Assembly (NCBI GenBank): GCA_954871525.1
Contig: OX940868.1
Location: forward strand, 19,959,056 to 20,023,055
Reading direction: 5' to 3'
DNA length: 64,000 nucleotides
Source of the DNA: Parietaria judaica
Taxonomy: Eukaryota; Streptophyta; Magnoliopsida; Rosales; Urticaceae
The position numbers and the translations under genes are program-made. The notes beneath the pieces are model-generated. The model ran no database searches. It saw only the letters and a list, made by a program, of their open reading frames with translations, and was not told where the DNA came from. Below are positions 1 through 13,699 of this stretch, in pieces (the first letter of the stretch is position 1; the number at the start of each line of letters is the position of its first letter).

Positions 1-1037
1 TCGTCATGGAGTTCGCCAAGGGAGGCGAGCTCTTCACGAAGATCGCCAAGGGCCGGTTCGGGGAGGATCTCGGCCGTCGGTACTTCCGGCAGCTGATCGC
101 CGCCGTCCGATACTGCCACTCGCGGGGCGTCTTCCACCGTGACCTCAAGCCGGAGAATCTGCTCCTCGACGAGAATTGGGACCTCAAGGTGTCGGACTTC
201 GGGCTCAGCGCTGTCTCCGACCCAGCCCGGCCTGAGAACCCGATGCTCCACACGCTGTGTGGGACCCCCGCCTATGTGGCGCCGGAGATTCTCGCGAAGA
301 AGGGCTATGACGGGGCGAAGGTCGACGTCTGGACTTGCGGTGTCGTTCTGTTCGTCCTAACGGCGGGGTATCTGCCGTTCAACGACGCCAATCTCATGGC
401 GATGTACCGGAAAATCTACCGAGGCGAGTTCCGCTTCCCGAAGTGGACTTCGCCGGAGCTTCGGCGACTTATTTCCCGGATGCTCGACGTTAATCCTGAG
501 ACGAGAATTTCGTTGGACCAGATCCTCCGGGATCCCTGGTTCAAGAAGGATCTCAAGCTCGAAATCTCTCCGGTGGAGAAAATGCGAGACCGGCAACCGT
601 CGGTCCGGCTGCAGGGAAAGATCAAGAAGAGTTTGAATGCCTTCGATATAATCTCGTTCTCGTCCGGTTTCAGCCTCTCCGGTCTGTTCGACGAGCCCGA
701 TATGTCCGCGTTGGAGGAGCGGTTCCTGTCGGCGGAGACGCCTGAGAGAGTGGTCGAGCGGGTGGGCCAAGTGGCAAAGGGGGAGGGGTTGAAGGCCACG
801 TGGCAGGCAGAGGGGTGGTGGGCCCGGGTCGAGGAGGGGGAGGGGCAGAACGGGGATTTTTCGGCTGCGGTGGAGGTTCACCGGCTTACGGCGGAGCTTG
901 TGGTAGTCGAGGTTAAGGTCAGAGAAAGCACTGCCGCGAAAATTTGGAAAAGCAAGTTGTGGCCGCAACTTGAGGGGTTGGTGTTCCAACCGGAAGGGGC
1001 CGGTCCGGTACCCGGTGGTGATAGTATTGAGAATTGA
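1..1037 (+). CDS. CIPK14: CBL-interacting protein kinase, CIPK14/CIPK11 type (5' part outside window)
   Basis: Serine/threonine kinase of the plant SnRK3/CIPK family, which is activated by calcium-bound CBL sensors and phosphorylates transporters and other targets. The frame is open through the left edge, so the ATP-binding lobe is missing. Numbering from the first visible Met (base 6): catalytic loop HRDLKPEN 44-51, DFG 64-66, APE 92-94, then the CBL-binding NAF motif ([12 protein letters not shown]) at 211-222. The C-terminal phosphatase-interaction region follows, and a TGA ends the frame at 1035-1037. No intron is seen, as expected for the intron-poor CIPK clade. The phrases [21 protein letters not shown] and [16 protein letters not shown] recall Arabidopsis CIPK14 and CIPK11 (family knowledge from memory). 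The choice between 14 and 11 is inference, supported by the CIPK15-like gene 20 kb away. It is a CIPK with near certainty; the exact orthologue is less sure. Confidence 0.93.
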   Translation, partial: VMEFAKGGELFTKIAKGRFGEDLGRRYFRQLIAAVRYCHSRGVFHRDLKPENLLLDENWDLKVSDFGLSAVSDPARPENPMLHTLCGTPAYVAPEILAKKGYDGAKVDVWTCGVVLFVLTAGYLPFNDANLMAMYRKIYRGEFRFPKWTSPELRRLISRMLDVNPETRISLDQILRDPWFKKDLKLEISPVEKMRDRQPSVRLQGKIKKSLNAFDIISFSSGFSLSGLFDEPDMSALEERFLSAETPERVVERVGQVAKGEGLKATWQAEGWWARVEEGEGQNGDFSAAVEVHRLTAELVVVEVKVRESTAAKIWKSKLWPQLEGLVFQPEGAGPVPGGDSIEN

Positions 1038-2415
1038 GATTCGATATTCATTACTTGCTTGTAAAATAGTAAACAGTGTTAATAGTTTATTTTTAATTAC
1101 CGGAAAGTAAAACGAAAACGAACAATCCGGTTCAAGACCTACCGCGTTGGCTGGTCTTCTACAGAACTCGTTTTGGAATTAATTATTTCCGAATTTTTCG
1201 CTTAAAGAAGTGAATATTTTTTAGTTCTTACAAACAAAACGAAAATATAAATCTCAAATTTAAATACTAACTAATAACCATAAGTGATTTCTAACTTGTT
1301 GCTTAGCTTTTAACTTATTAGAAAGCTTTGAAAAGAAAAGAAAAACTTAAAGGAGTGTCTTTAGCTTTACATATCTTCTATTTTTTTGTGTCAATTTCTT
1401 TGTTACTTTTCTCTTTTCAAATAGGAAATTAGTTTGCAATTCCTTTATTTTTTTTTATTTTTACCCTCACACTTTCGATTTTTATAAATATAGACCCTCA
1501 ACTTTCAAAACCAACACCAATCTATGCCATTAATATAAATTTGATAAAAATTCAATGTTATCCTTGCTAACATTTATCGAAAATTTGATTTAAAAAACCT
1601 TTTAAAAAAGTAAAATATATCTTCAAAAATATATAAATTAATGGCAATGACGCTCGTGGTGGCTGGTGTGGAAAGACAGCGTGGCGGCTCTAAAAGAAAC
1701 AGGATTTATATTTTTTTTTTTTAGATTTGCTCAAAAATATAAAAGTTAAAAATGTTAATTTACATATTAAGGGTATACTTAGCTGTTTTTTTAACATATA
1801 ATAAGTGTATATTTTTACAAAAAGTTAAAGTTAAGAGTATAGAAAAAGCAAATCTCATATATTTTTGTCATTGGGAATAACTCGATGCCTTTCTTTTTCT
1901 AATGATCGAAAACGTACACTAATGTGTACCCTCTCGTCCAAAACGATGAATGAACACCAAAGATAATACCACGATTAATATATTTATATATATATATATA
2001 TAGATCCACGATGAACAATGAACATTATATCAATTATGCGTTCACTGATTGTTATATGCTCTTTATTTGATATAACAAAGCATGTACTTATATATTATTA
2101 TAAGGTTTGAAAGTAATATTCCATCACATATTTTGTCATGACTTGAAATTGTCACATGCTGATTGAAGTAATAATACTCATTATTATTTTAATTTCTTTT
2201 AAGTTGGGTTAGTGGAGATTCCACTAATATAATCATTTATGCATGAATTTAACAAATTTATTCCATAAGGACGTTTTTTTTTTATTTATTTATTCCAAGC
2301 AAGTGATAGTGAGAAATGAACGATGTATGTACGGAACTTTCTTGCGTGTCCCCACACGGTAATCATAAATATAATCTTTACTTAGGCGTAATTCAATGAA
2401 TATATAACACATATG

Positions 2416-2465
<50 letters not shown>

Positions 2466-4245
2466 GTTATATACATGTAAAGTTGCAGCAAAATCATAAA
2501 TACGAGAGACATTGGTGGCCAAGAAATAGTACTAGGGCAATGAATCTAGCCATATATATTACATAGAAATTCATGAGGAAATACATAAAGTCGAAAGATT
2601 GCATATTACTCTTAGAATAGAGTGAGAATTAAATCTAACATCTAGAAAATACTCCGCCATTGTTCGGGCAATTAAACAACTCTCGTACGAGTTCCCGGAA
2701 GTTTAATCGTAGACTTAAGCTACTTTTGATTTAGCAATCTTAATTTTTTTTTCATTAGTTAAGTAACACTTCTTTTTCTATTTCTAATGAACTTTGGTAG
2801 AATTTCTCTGCTTTATTATTTGTCAAATTACTTCTCAAATTATTTATAATTAGAAGACAAATTAGAATATAATTTTCTGACACCAACATATATTAGGATA
2901 GTAAGACTATTGAAAAGGTTAATTTCTCAATTATGAGAATTTGAGGATTTTATATTACAAATAGTGGAGTAAGAAAGGTTACTTGCCAAGTATCTCAAAA
3001 TTAATTAATAATTATGTTTTATACTTTTATACGGGTAAATTACAGCAATTAATATGAATTATTAACCAATGGTTTTTTATATAATTTCCATTATATTAAA
3101 TAATGAAATATTGACAACTCTACTAAGCAATTTTTCCCTTTATATATGTTAATATTATAATTGAGATAATGAACGTAATATAATTATTATCAATATATAT
3201 ATATACATATATATTGTCCTCGCATAACATTCATGTGTGTTAAAAGATAATAAGTCAAGCAAAATTTTGATTATATAGGAGAGATAACTTATCAATTCCT
3301 ATTATTTTTCAAACTTAACACTATGAATTCTCTCAATTAATTTATAAATATTTGACCCTCCCTATTTATATCTGTTTACAGCCATTAATTGCTCGAACTT
3401 TATAACATATTAGTCCTAGTTAATATATGCTTCTTTTTTTAAGCAAATGAGGATTATATTATTCAAACATAATATGTTATGAAGAAAAAATGTTGGCTTA
3501 GCTGGAATAAATGGTTCCCACCATAAACTTTTCAAAAGAAAGTTATTGAAAATTATTTGTGTCATTCCATATTTCTTGATTTAGTAATTTAAGAAATATA
3601 ATTGGTGCTTTAATGTCCATAAGTTGGCAAATGTCATAGTCATGAGAGATCACATCCACAACTTGGGAGTGAAAGTTGTCAAAAGAGAGTTATAAGTTTT
3701 TGGTACAAGAATGATCATAGTTGACCAAAAAAGATATAAAGGACAACATGATTTTGCAAATTGAAATTATTGAATTAACACAAATCAAATTAAATTTACG
3801 ACTATTTACTATTTACTTTAGTAAAGGTTTAAGAACCTCGAATTATCGTGGGTGGGGCTGTGCAAATTCAAATTTTCTAGTATTGTCATTGGGCTTCAAA
3901 AATGTTAGTTGACCAAAAAAAATGCTAACGGTCTTAAATTTGTTCACAATTTCACATCTTCACATTAACCGCTCCATAATCCCATATGAACCCCATATTA
4001 TTGTAAGAAACTGGGCATATTTCTTAAAATACGTGATATTATTATTAATTTCAAGTATTATTTACATATTTTCTAAATAAAAAAAATCTATTGGCATATC
4101 CATCGATTTTGCGGTATATTTGTAAAAGCCGCTGATAATCGACAACGGTTTTTGTAAAAGCCGCCATAAAAAATAAAACTATTATACCGATCCTGATATA
4201 TTTTTATAAATTGAACTTGCAAACTGTTAGTAAACATAAATTTAT
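1038..4245. other. A+T-rich intergenic DNA
   Basis: About 3.2 kb with no convincing coding sequence. It holds homopolymer and TA runs and a TTA microsatellite. At about 1445-1860 there is a weak inverted resemblance (ACCCTCACACTTTCGA near 1464 against the strand opposite about 1830) that may be an old MITE. Short repeated phrases with AAAAGCCGC at 4127-4170 could be a decayed transposon end. Confidence 0.6.
2418..2465. repeat. (TTA)n microsatellite
   Basis: About 16 uninterrupted TTA units, read directly. Confidence 0.95.
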
Positions 4246-5027
4246 GGGTTAATTGCGGCAATAATGCACAACCTTTAGTCAAGAGGGGTTTTAGGTCCCC
4301 AAACTTTCAAAGTGTGGGAAAAAATACACAACGTTTGTTGAATATAAAATCCGTTGGTCCTTCCGTTAGGGATGTTAACTTCTGCTGATGTGACATCGTT
4401 AAACTGCCAAATGGATTGCCAATTTGCAATATTAATTACATAACCTAATTAATAAGAATAAATTAAAATATTTTAATTATGATTCAAAAAATTAATTAAA
4501 ACTTTAAATTAACGAGCAATACTTGTTTAACGCGTAGTTTTTATTTTTGAACTCGTGCTTCAATATTATTCACATCTTTACTATGTCGTTTTTCAATTAC
4601 AGTTGTTTTTAATAATCGGTCTTTTTTTTCAAAATTTTAGTCGTTTCTAATAAACGTCGTTATGTAATCTTTGCAAATTTTGTCGTGTTTAATAATCCGT
4701 CAAATTTTTATTCATGTATGACGAAGAGCCTGTTAGATTTTTAGGGGGAGTAAAAATTATTTATTTAATTTCAAGTATTAATTTTTTTTAATCATAATTA
4801 AAATATGATTTAATTTATTCTTATTAATTAAATTATACAATTAATATTACAAGTTGGCAGTCCATTTGCCAGTTTAACGATGCCACATCAGCACAATTTA
4901 ACATTCCTAACAGGACCAACAGATTTTACATTTAACAAAGGTTGTGTATTTTTGCCCATACTTTAAAAGGTTGGGGACCTAAAACCACTCTTGACCAAAA
5001 GTTGTGCATTATTACCGCAGTTAACCC
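4246..5027. mobile_element. Mutator-like MITE with ~240-bp terminal inverted repeats
   Basis: The left end GGGTTAATTGCGGCAATAAT matches the reverse complement of the right end (GGGTTAACTGCGGTAATAAT), and similarity between the arms continues for roughly 240 bp. Both sides are flanked by the identical 9-mer TAAATTTAT (4237-4245 and 5028-5036). Long inverted repeats plus a 9-bp TSD are diagnostic of Mutator-like elements. There is no transposase ORF, so it is non-autonomous. Short open frames near the left edge are not genes. Confidence 0.93.
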
Positions 5028-5565
5028 TAAATTTATTTTCTTACACTGATAGCGCCTTTTTTATTTTTCTTATTTATTACTATAAATGTGATATGGAAAG
5101 TGAAACAACCAAAGTCTCTCAACTCAAACACTTCAACGACATTTAAATTTTTGGATTGAAAATTAAGTATTTATATTTATTTTATAGCATTATTTGCTCA
5201 CATGTCTGCACAATTTTTCTATTATTAAGAACCATCTCATAGTAAGTGACAAATTTTGTTGCATAATCTCAAAGTCGTTGGTCAAAATTGTTTTATATTT
5301 TATACTAAAACTATGATACATAGGTTAATACAATAGTTGACGGAATTTTGTATGATTGATCATCTCATTCACTTATAATCATCCTGCTAAACTACCATTA
5401 AATAATTAAAGCAGTGAGGCTATATAGACTAATAGTGCTTATCACAAGAAATAGAATATGTGCCATATGACTCATACCATCATGGCCAACTCATATTCAA
5501 TCAATATTTTTTTTAAATAAATTTAAATATTATAATTATAGATTTTTTTTTTATAAAAACAAAAA

Positions 5566-6296
5566 AGGTAAATGGTGACTAATGTACCCAATGTTTGATC
5601 TTTTACGAATTATGTACCCAATGTTTATTTTTGGTGGCTAATGTACCCAATGTTTGATCTGTTAGATATTTTCGTGTTCTCCGTTAGTTGACCGATAGAG
5701 AGTTATCCTCCTCTACATGTACACTTTTCGTATTTTTGACATAACTCACTCATTTTTTGTGATGTGAAAGAGTGAGTTATGCCAAAAATATGAAATATGT
5801 GGTGTGAAATAATCTTTCATATTTTTGGCATAACTTACTCATCTTTTGTCCAAAATTTATAAATAAACATCCACTGGAAAGATAAAATATTATCTTCAAC
5901 TTTTTAGTTTTACGTTTCATCATAAAAAGTCATTAAGTATAGTAAAAGTTTCTCTAAACAAATATTTTGCATTAAGCTTACGTCCAATTTTACGTTGTAT
6001 TTGAAATTTAGTATTTTTCTAAAACTTATTTTACAAAACTTAAAACATAAAAGTTGTATATCTATCTCTTGTGTTTCCAACCATAGGTCATGCATAAAAT
6101 TTGGATAAAAAATGAGTGAGTTATGTCAAAAATACAAAAAGTGTGCAATAGAGGAGGATAAATATCTAACGGTCAACTAACGGAAAACACGAAAATATCT
6201 GACAGATCAAACATTAGGTACATTAGCCACTAAAAAAATATTGGAAACATAATCCGCAGAAGATCAAACATGGGGTACATTAGCCGTAGTTTACCC
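5566..6296. mobile_element. Mutator-like palindromic MITE (internally deleted copy of the 23986-24956 family)
   Basis: Sub-terminal phrases such as AATGTACCCAATGTTTGATC and their inverse at the right end are shared with the element at 23986-24956. The flanking 9-mers are identical (AAACAAAAA at 5557-5565 and 6297-6305), though A-rich. The left arm lacks a segment present in the right arm, so the palindrome is uneven. Non-autonomous. Confidence 0.85.
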
Positions 6297-8570
6297 AAAC
6301 AAAAAATTCATATTCGTACTCTTACAATTTTCTATATTTAAGCATCGAAAAATTTATTGACAAAAAATAAATAAATCAATTCGAGTGGTTAGCACCCACA
6401 AATTATATTATGCTCTTTTAAATGAGTATTTTCATATTTCATCATCTTATAGTCTATCTCGAATTTCATGGCCAAAGACCTCGTCTTAAATTCTTCGGTT
6501 CTTTTTTATCGCTTCTGACTTGGTCTTGGATCCTCTTAAGTTTCTTTATTGTGTAACTATCATTAAACATGTGATTATTATAGCAACGCACCCCTTTTTA
6601 AATTGATTAATTTAATATCTTTTTCATCCTTTCCTATTTTTGAAGTGAAGTATAACCTTGGTGTGAAGCATGCTTGGATGTGTTTATAAGGCAAGATAAT
6701 TCTTGTTTATATATAGACACCTTTCGACTAGAATGTGGTCTGGTACAAAAGATTAGCACACATAGAATTTATATAGATATTAAATAATATTCATATATGT
6801 ATTTCTATTTTTGCTTTTGTCAAAACTGAACACATTATAAAAGATGGATTTAGTTTGAGTGCTAATATTGAAAGCCCAGTAACTCAAAGTGGGCCCAAAT
6901 TTTGTCTAGTTTGAAAATTTTGGGCTCCTTGTGGCCCATGTTGGATTGGATACTACATGTGTATTGGGACTAAATTATTTGAATTTTTGTAACATTTCAA
7001 TTCAACAATATATTTTGTATGTTTATGATATTTGAAAGAAAATAAGAATTAGTAATACATTTTTCTTAGTTTAATCTTGCAACTATTCTCAATCAAGTAT
7101 ATTAATAGATCTTTAGAACATTTTCCACCAATAGCTCACTTGAAATAAAAGGAAAAAGAGATGAGAAGAAAAGAATATCATAAAAAAAAATATCGAGGAT
7201 TTGGAGACGAAAGTCCTTATGTTCTTCAATCATTTGATGGGCCAGGCTAGGCCCGACATTATAAAAAGTGTCAATCTGAGTAACGTTTTATACGCGGCCA
7301 ACACTGTGGAACTATAGGCATGATACATATAACAATTAAGTGCTAAAAAAATTAAAATATTTTATGAAGAGTTTTTATATTGTATTTTGTTTAAGAAAAA
7401 AAATGACTTTTTCATATTCTATTGCGGGAGCATCTTGGTACTTAAGTATTAAGCTTTAATTAGGTTTTTACTAATTTATTTTATTTTAATTATGTCAAAA
7501 GGACTTACTCATTTAATTACACAGTTGAACTAATATTACTTGGATAAACTATAGTCATGTCCAAAAGAAATCTAAATAAATCATAGTCCAAGCTTCAAAA
7601 TAAAAGAAAAATAAAAATCCATATATATTATTGTGTCCAAATAAATCATAGTCCAAGGTTCCGAGCTTCTATTTTAAAAGTTGCACGGGTTTTAAGCAAC
7701 CGTAGTGCAAAATCCATGGTTGTTGAGGGCGTTTTGCACACTCAACGGTCACAAGGTTTAACCCTTGTTTTTAAAAGAAGAGGTTCAGTTTTCCCCGTTT
7801 AATAGCTAAAAACACTCAAAGATGATGACAATATGGTGAAATATCTGTTTGTATATTGATGTTCTTCCGAGTACATAAGTTTCTCTCTCTCGATTTCGGA
7901 CCTTTACAAATGAGGCTCTCACTACCTGCTCTGATTTTGTAGCCGGAACTTTTAACCAAGATTAAAACCAAACTTCATGAAAAAAAATTCATGTGATTTG
8001 CATTTAAGAAGTATACAATATATATATATATAATTAAATTTATTATTTTATATCAAGTGATTAATTAATTTAGTTACATTTTTAGAGCACGAACCTCGCT
8101 GTTTAGTGTTTACAATACGTAATGGATAATAAAATCTGAAAGATATTTATAGTAATATATAATAATATTTTGTCAAATACCATAATCGTATCATGATCAT
8201 ATGCTTATAGAAATTGCTAAACGATAAATATATGATATAACTAATTCCTCATATTAAACGACATATTAATCTAAACACAATTAATTATGTTTATATATGG
8301 AATAATTGAGGTAAAAGTACTCAAGTAATAGTCAACTGGGAAGAGATTTTCCGAATTCTTTTTGAGGTAAATTAAGTGCCCAGATAGAAGAAAAAAAAGT
8401 ATGATCATATAGTTCCGTTCCATTTAACTATTATCGCTTTACTTAAGGTTTTGCCACGTGTCAACCTCTCATATTTTCCGTTTTACTGTTTGACAACGTG
8501 CACCTAACCAGAAGATGTGAAGTCAAAACGGACTACAATGCATAATCGAGAAGGCGATAATAGTCGCACA
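6297..8570. other. A+T-rich intergenic DNA
   Basis: No gene recognised. AAATAAATCATAGTCCAAG occurs twice (about 7574 and 7640). At about 7680-7760 GTGCAAAA and TTTTGCAC lie in inverted orientation near AACCGT/ACGGTC, which may be a small foldback remnant. Confidence 0.5.
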
Positions 8571-8660
8571 TTTTTTTTTTTTTTATATTTTAAGTAAAAG
8601 ATGGAGGCTCGGAGTCTCAAAAATGGTTCGGAATCCCAACTAAGTTGGCACCCAAGAACA
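8571..8660 (-). mobile_element. LINE 3'-end remnant
   Basis: A T-run (poly(A) of a minus-strand element) is followed by AGATGGAGGC and ACTAAGTTGGCACCCAAGAA. Nearly the same phrases occur at 54817-54880 next to a recognisable LINE RNase H coding remnant. Only the 3' untranslated end survives here. Confidence 0.55.
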
Positions 8661-10699
8661 TTTTTATTGATCATTTGAGCACCTCCTCACCACAAAATGA
8701 ATTTGAGTACTCTTCTCCCCAGTAAAAAAAAACTTAGGTATTTTTCGCTCAATTATCCTTATTTATTGCTTGCTCATGTTCATCGTTCGTGTGTGTCTAT
8801 TATATATTTCATATAACACATCTAAATGATCCATTTCAAGTTTGATTTGCCACAAAAAGTTTGTCTTCTTCAATTTTCACTAGCACACACGACACACATT
8901 ATATATATAATAAATTTAATGCATTTAGGAATAATAATTATGTAATTTTGTAGAGTATTAATTCCCATGATATTAAATCCTTAAAACTCCCTTAAACTTT
9001 CCACTAAATATAAATGCATACATTACCTATACTCTATTGATATTACGTAATATTATATACGTATATACGACTAATTATACATATGGTCTCAAAAATGTGG
9101 TGCACGTATTTTTGGCCACCACACCTAGCAAATCAACTTTGACTTTCCAAAATATATACATATATATAATTATATAGACATACATGTTTATATACATAAA
9201 ATATCTTTCACATGCCAATCACGGTCTCTCTCGATACATCCATATATATTATATTGGACCATGACCTAACAGCCCCTATATCTCGAACAATGCTAAATAT
9301 GAACAACCTCTAGTAATTGCTGTCGTATAAATTCTTAATTGTTTGTCGATTTCAATTTTATTTTAGTACGATATAATTATATTCAAAGATCACTAAATAA
9401 TGTTGAGGTATAAATATATTGATGTGGGGTTAGCTGCGGTTAAAGTCTAAACAAGCGGATGTTTTTAATTTAATAAAAGTGTTAAATTGTTATAATTTTA
9501 GAACTTAATCTTGGCGTACACGAACACGAGTTGTTATATAGCTAAACAAAGCGTAAATGGAAGTGGAATTCAACATTATTTTGTGACTTATAGTACTATT
9601 GCCGCAAAAATAATATGTTGACGCATTTAGTATAAAAATAAAGACGTATCATAAATATCTCTTAATTAGAGTATGATAATTATATCTTTAATTAAGGATT
9701 ATATATATTACCGAACATATATATAGGATTTTCGTATAGCATATACTTTGATGCACATTGTAACCTTCTTCATTTTTTTTTGTGTGGAGACTAAGAACTC
9801 TTTTAACCTTAAACAAATTGGAATCGAGATACAAATTTCCAGTCTAAATATTGAGAGAGAGAACGAGTAAACATAATTAGAAGTAAAAGAAAACAAAAAA
9901 TCAAAGATATAAATTTGAAAATATAAATATTAGATCAATTTTAAAGGTTTTTAAAAATTTAGCAAGACCCCTTTAGACCTCTAAGCACATATCACTATGT
10001 ATATGTACTATGAAAAGTGTGCGTTTTCAAATCACTTAATTTATGCAGATTATAATAACTTATAAGGCGATGTAATGTACTATATTTGTTTCGGGCCAAA
10101 ATTTTAAAATAAATTGGGGCGGATTAAGCTCAAAACAGACAATATTACGCAGTCAAAATATTACACTTACATTATTCGCAAAGTTGCCAAAATTAAGAAT
10201 CAAAATTGTGGGTATCGATTGATGATATCACTGCCCTAAAATGTTAATTCAAATTAAAACCATGATTAAAAATGAGTAAACTACTACTAATCCGAATTAA
10301 GAATAAGTCCATAACTATTTCCTAATTAAAAACTATATTTTATTATTATCGCTAACTTAATCACGAAGGCTCCTAAAAACAACTATAAGTTAAACAAGAT
10401 ATTGCAAATAAATAGGTAAATACCTATATATAAAATAGATTAATTGCACTCATTATTATTATAATAGTACGATTTGAAGCCATTAAAAATTATTTTCCTA
10501 GCCAAAAATAAAATTGACAAATAGATAAGACCAAAAGTATAAAATACGTTCGTTAATATCGTATATAATTTTGAATTTTAATTTCCATGGCTAAAAGTAA
10601 CTAGACTATATACTATATTACTTATGAAACCGACCATTAAATTCATTGTCCGTCGTTCACACGTCATAAATAAATATAGTATTTAAGCCCTTTCTTGAT
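8661..10699. other. A+T-rich intergenic DNA
   Basis: Nothing beyond simple A/T runs and scattered short repeats was recognised. No supportable gene. Confidence 0.6.
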
Positions 10700-11145
10700 A
10701 CTCCCCTTGAAGTTTAATTTAGTGCATTTATTCCCCTTCTATGAACAAACTACAAGAAAAAATAGCGATATAAAAGTCTTTCAAAAATTGACATATTTTT
10801 TTTTTTTGATGAAAGTTGTCAAACTCTTATTTTGTGTATCCTGTCAATTTTTCTTCCAGAATCGCGCCACGTGTCACTTTTTTTAATATATTAAATATAC
10901 CATTGTTTAATATTGATAAATTAGAATATTTTTTAATTAGAAATGGTATATTTAATGGGGTTTAAAAACATGAAACGTGATGCGATTATGGGCAAAAACA
11001 TAGCGGAAGACATGAAATAAGAATTTGACAACTTTTGCCTAAAAAAAGAATGGGAACTTAATGTCAACTTTTCAAAGATTTTGGATACATATGTCGGTAT
11101 TTCTCTTACATATAGTAATTTACGTTTCACGAAACACCATCACCG
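10700..11145. mobile_element. Degenerate foldback (MITE-like) element
   Basis: The arm containing AAAGTTGTCAAACTCTTATTT (10813-10833) and CGCGCCACGTGTCA (10863-10876) reappears inverted at about 10970-11075 (AATAAGAATTTGACAACTTT; TGAAACGTGATGCGAT). Arms are about 150 bp and diverged. No TSD was found, so boundaries are approximate. Confidence 0.6.
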
Positions 11146-11550
11146 ACCGTGTATATTCACTAAAGTTAAATTTAGCGTCACCAAAAAAGTAAAATAACAA
11201 ACAAGAACAGACCTTAAAGAAGGCTAATTCGAAGAAGAAGAAAAAAAATCAATGGAAACAAATAATTCGAAAGCCAATGAAAAGACGAAGAGCGATAAAA
11301 AAAGGTTGCAAAACTAAAGGAAACCGACGATTCTACCATGCTAAGTGTGAAATTTAATTTACACAGAAAAACTAACGAGATCCGATTCAAAACAGTTAAA
11401 TTAAATAGTTATGTAGCAGAGACATTAAATTTTAGAGTTTCACAAAATTAGCATATTTGTCCTTGAATTGTCATCGTGCATTTTATGAAGAATGAATAAG
11501 AAAGATAGATATCAATTGAGGGTATAATCAATAACTCTTATTGAGATTCT

Positions 11551-12338
11551 TGATGTACAAATTCATCGTTTATTTAATACGACATGTCGTACGAATTATG
11601 AAATTAATTAATTTTGAAAAATAAAATAAAATAAAGGCTCAAAAGAATATTAAATATTCGAATAAGCCCAAAAGCCCACTAAGGCATTTGGCAACTGTAA
11701 AGCCCACGAACAGAAGCTAGCCGGCTAAAAGCCCGAAAGCTATCCGCCATCTTCAAAGAAGAGGAAGGGCAAAACCGTCATAAATCTTGTTCGACTTCAT
11801 TAGTTCAAAATGAAGAGAAGATTAGGAGCACGAAGTCAAATCCGCAACGGCTCTATTCGGTCAAGAATCCAGCTCGGTGTACAACACGCAAACATGGAGC
11901 ACGTGTCAGCTAGATAATTAGTCAGCTCGGAAAGACGACATCAAATTCCCAGGAAGTCCAATAGGAAGAGTTGAAGGTTATAAATACCAACTCAAGACTA
12001 GGAATCATACTTAGAGCTTTCTGTCCGGCTATACACTGTATTGAGATATTCCCTTTGTATTTTCTCTACTTCTTCTCTTCCTCTCGAACGTGATAGCTGC
12101 CTTTAGCTGTCCGTTCATGTTTTCTAAATCAATAAACTAATAGAGGACGTAGTCAACTACTGCCTCGGGACGAACCTCTCTAAAAATCCTCGTTTTATTT
12201 AATTGCATTTATATACTTATATATATAAAAAGAGTGTTTGAGAGTTTGCAACACACAAGATTGAATTCCACTTAAGCAAGTTAATATCATACATCCACAA
12301 GTTACTATTGACCGTTGAGGTGGAAAACCAGGTCAACA
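11551..12338. mobile_element. Solo-LTR-like sequence, copy 1
   Basis: It begins near TGATGTACAAATTC and ends GGTCAACA. It is colinear over most of its length with 29026-29862, including AAGCCCAAAAGCCCACTAAGG-like text, GGTTATAAATACCAACTCAAG, and the A/T run ending GAGTGTTTGAGAGTTTGCAA. The TATAAATA box and pyrimidine stretch are LTR-like. No second LTR is nearby and no clean TSD was found. Confidence 0.6.
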
Positions 12339-12606
12339 TAGATTATAATAGAATGACATTTACAAACAGCAAGCGGACGGACCTCTTGCACTAGGACCTA
12401 ACCACTATAATTTTGATTTTAAATTCATTTTGATTTCACCATTATTTTCTACATTCAAAGATGTAGATTGAAAATCTTAACACGCGGTGGAAATACAAGG
12501 TAAATGCTAAACGTTATCTATTAATAATTTACTAGTAAGGGGCTAATGTGCACTAAATAAAACTTGAGGGGGGACAAAGTGGCAATATATTATTTCATTT
12601 ATTAAA

Positions 12607-13679
12607 GGGTTAATTGCGGTAAAAATACCCAACCTTTGGTCGAATTCTCTACTGTGCATACAACCTCCGTAAATGACGGCAAAAGCACCCAAACTTAGCA
12701 TTTGGGAGTTGACCGAGAATATCTATCTATGTGGCAATCAGCCTTTGCCACGTGGCATGCCACGTAATTATTATTTTATTAAATATTTTTTTTAATTATT
12801 AAAAAAAAACTTTTTTTTTAATAAAATTATTTTTCCATAAAAACCAATGATGAATATTTAAATATAATTATTCATTTTAGAAAACTGGATCAAACGAAAT
12901 AAATAAAGAAAAAAATATGCGCTCACGTTTCACTCAAGCTCCGCCTCCGATCCGGTTTACGGGTGAAACGAAATCGCTTAATATGTTTAATAATAATAAC
13001 CAATAATAATCATATGATTATTTAACGATAAATTTTTTGAAAAAAGAATAATATATAAATAAAAAAATATTAAACAATTATTATTATTCTAAAATGCAAA
13101 CACAAAAAAATATCATGCAAACAAATAAAAATAATTTTTCATTAAATATAAATATGACTATTATTTTTTGTTTTTGAATAAGTGGTGTGTATATAATTAT
13201 GTCTTGAAATTTCAAACATTATGTATTTGTTTATTAGTTATTATTATTAAACATATTAAACAATTTTATTCGACGCGTGAACCGGAACGGAAACAGAGTT
13301 CAAGTGAACCGTGAGCGGTGAAAATTAATTCGTTCTACCCACTTTTTTAAAATAAATTTATAACCAATAATGAATATTTAAATTTAAATATTATTTATTT
13401 GTTATTATTAAAAAAATATTAAAAATAAAAAATAAAAAAATTTTTGTTTAAAAAATATATTTTTTAAATTTTTTTAAATAAAAAATAATTACGTGGCATG
13501 CCACATGGCAACCAAGGGCCATGTGGCATGCCACGTGGCAAAGACTGATTGCCACATGGATATATATTCTCGGTCAACTCCCAAATGGTAAGTTTGGGTA
13601 CTTTTGCCGCCGTTTACGGAGGTTATATACACAGCAGAGAATTTGACCAAAAGTTAGGTATTTTTGCCGCAATTAACCC
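12607..13679. mobile_element. Mutator-like palindromic MITE, 1,073 bp
   Basis: Ends GGGTTAATTGCGGTAAAAAT and its inverse (ATTTTTGCCGCAATTAACCC) are flanked by the identical 9-mer TTTATTAAA (12598-12606 and 13680-13688). Inverted similarity reaches far inward: CACGTGGCATGCCACG near both ends, and GCGCTCACGTTTCACTCAAG against its diverged inverse near 13300. The arms are therefore about 400 bp. No coding capacity. It lies directly upstream of the 14-kb gene's probable leader. Confidence 0.93.
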
Positions 13680-13699
13680 TTTATTAAAATGATATTTGA

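Noticed and set aside
4088..4282. 64-codon minus-strand open frame
   Set aside because: Crosses the left boundary and TSD of a Mutator-like element; chance frame.
5910..6095. Minus-strand open frame of 61 codons
   Set aside because: Lies wholly inside a palindromic MITE with exact TSDs; no protein resemblance.
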